Below are positions 31,954-32,829 of a DNA stretch of 32,829 nucleotides, piece after piece. A program made the position numbers and the translations under genes. Position 1 is the first letter of the stretch. Each line of letters opens with the position of its first letter. The DNA lies in contig NZ_LRQV01000078.1 of NCBI RefSeq assembly GCF_001567585.1, forward strand, positions 1-32,829. The letters are read 5' to 3'. A model generated the notes under the pieces. That model was not told the origin of the DNA and ran no database searches. It saw only the letters and a list, made by a program, of their open reading frames with translations. This stretch comes from Micromonospora rosaria (GTDB taxonomy: Bacteria > Actinomycetota > Actinomycetes > Mycobacteriales > Micromonosporaceae).

Positions 31954-32772
31954 ATGGCGACGCCGGTGCACACCGTCGCGGTGATCGGTGCGGGCAAGAT
32001 CGGCGAGCTGGTGCTCTCCGGGCTGCTCCGTTCGGGCTGGCCGGTGGACCGGCTGCTGGCCACCGCGCGGCGACCCAGCCGGGCCGAGGAGCTGACCGCC
32101 CGGTACGGCGTCCGGGTGGTGGACAACCACACCGCCGTGGCGGAGGCGGAGGTCCTCGCCGTCGCGGTGAAGCCGCAGGACGCCGCCGCCCTGCTGGCGG
32201 AGATCGGCCCGAAGGTCCCCGCCGACAAGCTGGTGATCTCCCTCTGCGCCGGGCTGCCGACCACCTTCTTCGCCCGCCGGCTGCCCGAGGGCACCCCGGT
32301 CGTGCGGGTGATGACCAACACCCCCGCCCTGGTGGACCAGGCGATGACCGCGATCTCGGCGGGCGCCCACGCCACCGGCGCGCACCTGGCCCTGGCCGAG
32401 GAGATGTTCACCCCGCTCGGGGCCACCCTGCGGGTGCCCGAGTCGCAGCAGGACGCCGTGACCGCCCTCTCCGGCTCCGGCCCGGCGTACTTCTACCTCC
32501 TGGTCGAGGCGATGATCGACGCGGGCATCCTGCTCGGCCTGCCCCGGCAGGTGGCCCACGACCTGATCGTGCAGACCGCGATCGGCTCGGCGGTGATGCT
32601 GCGTGACTCGGGCGAGCACCCGGTGAAGCTGCGCGAGGCGGTCACCTCACCCGCCGGTACCACCATCTCCGCCATCCGGGAGCTGGAGCGGCACGGGGTC
32701 CGCGCCGCGCTGCTGGAGGCCCTGGAGGCCGCCCGGGACCGCGCCCGCGAACTGGCCGCCCAGGCCGACTGA
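31954..32772 (+). CDS. proC: Pyrroline-5-carboxylate reductase
   Basis: A 272-residue protein. The N-terminal Rossmann motif VAVIGAGKIGELVLSGLL binds NAD(P)H, and AVKPQDAAALL follows. VVRVMTNTPALVDQAMTAIS and the C-terminal dimerisation/catalytic signature ALSGSGPAYFYLLVEAMIDAG, EAVTSPAGTTISAI (P5CR signature) are intact. It reduces 1-pyrroline-5-carboxylate to L-proline, the last step of proline synthesis. The ATG at 31954 was chosen because GAGGGGG lies about eight bases upstream; the ATG at 31936 would sit on top of that site. The stop codon is part of the first unit of a three-copy tandem repeat. Confidence 0.93.
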   Translation: MATPVHTVAVIGAGKIGELVLSGLLRSGWPVDRLLATARRPSRAEELTARYGVRVVDNHTAVAEAEVLAVAVKPQDAAALLAEIGPKVPADKLVISLCAGLPTTFFARRLPEGTPVVRVMTNTPALVDQAMTAISAGAHATGAHLALAEEMFTPLGATLRVPESQQDAVTALSGSGPAYFYLLVEAMIDAGILLGLPRQVAHDLIVQTAIGSAVMLRDSGEHPVKLREAVTSPAGTTISAIRELERHGVRAALLEALEAARDRARELAAQAD

Positions 32773-32829
32773 GCACCCGGCCGGGCCGACTGAGCACCCG
32801 GCCGGGCCGACTGAGCACCCGGCCGGGCC
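32767..32829 (+). repeat. Three perfect 21-base tandem copies starting at the proC stop codon
   Basis: Units at 32767-32787, 32788-32808 and 32809-32829 are identical by eye. Each reads GACTGAGCACCC followed by GGCCGGGCC. The first contains the last sense codon and the TGA of proC. Because the period is a multiple of three, every copy repeats the stop in the same frame. The array runs off the end of the window, so its copy number is unknown. Confidence 0.95.

Overview
The window is high-GC actinomycete chromosome. Codon use is strongly G/C at third positions and GTG starts are common. The gene content suggests Micromonosporaceae (Micromonospora-like); this is a judgement from family resemblance, not a computed placement. 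No rRNA, tRNA, CRISPR array, prophage or biosynthetic cluster is visible. The only mobile-element trace is an IS21-like end at the left edge.

Layout. Positions 1-58 hold the IS-like end. Next come a small basic protein and an overlapping XRE regulator (324-1806, +). A minus-strand block follows: stand-alone Lrp/AsnC RAM protein, nucleotidyltransferase and NUDIX hydrolase (overlapping genes), a short RelA/SpoT homologue, and a DnaQ exonuclease/GIY-YIG fusion. A coiled-coil NYN protein (+) converges on a ribbon-helix-helix/DUF4097 operon (-). A short leader ORF, an M48 protease and a PimB-type mannosyltransferase form a tightly overlapping + operon. It converges on an EAL/degenerate-GGDEF protein and a DUF574-type methyltransferase (-). 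An acyl-CoA ligase (FadD15-like), histidine kinase and response regulator form a minus operon. It is divergent from a + run of SRPBCC protein, Cys-motif protein, ROK glucokinase, EEP-family protein, FMO monooxygenase and alpha/beta-fold protein. OtsA, a membrane protein and a Crp/Fnr regulator are on minus. The right end (+) has a 3'-5' exoribonuclease, a PPOX-fold protein, a probably PPi-dependent phosphofructokinase, and ProC.

From memory, the order DnaQ-UvrC / PimB' / FadD15 / SRPBCC / exoribonuclease echoes the M. tuberculosis Rv2191-Rv2179c neighbourhood. The acyl ligase / glucokinase / PFK set echoes the Streptomyces glkA region. The window is therefore largely conserved actinobacterial core: lipid and mannolipid synthesis, sugar phosphorylation, trehalose and glycolysis, with regulators between.

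The less ordinary signals are: (i) tandem repeats beginning at the stop codons of unrelated genes and sharing the core TGAGCACCC (2287-2355 and 32767-32829, with a looser relative at 13196-13291); (ii) a perfect palindrome covering the -10 and start codon of a predicted leaderless RHH gene; (iii) several TANNNT-N6-start leaderless promoters; (iv) an 18-residue leader ORF coupled to the M48 gene; (v) an alpha/beta-hydrolase-fold protein lacking the nucleophile serine, coupled to an FMO; (vi) a GGDKF/EAL protein with an intact EAL site; and (vii) a PFK carrying the Asp104/Lys124 pair of PPi-dependent enzymes. I do not see a clear multi-gene system that is wholly new.
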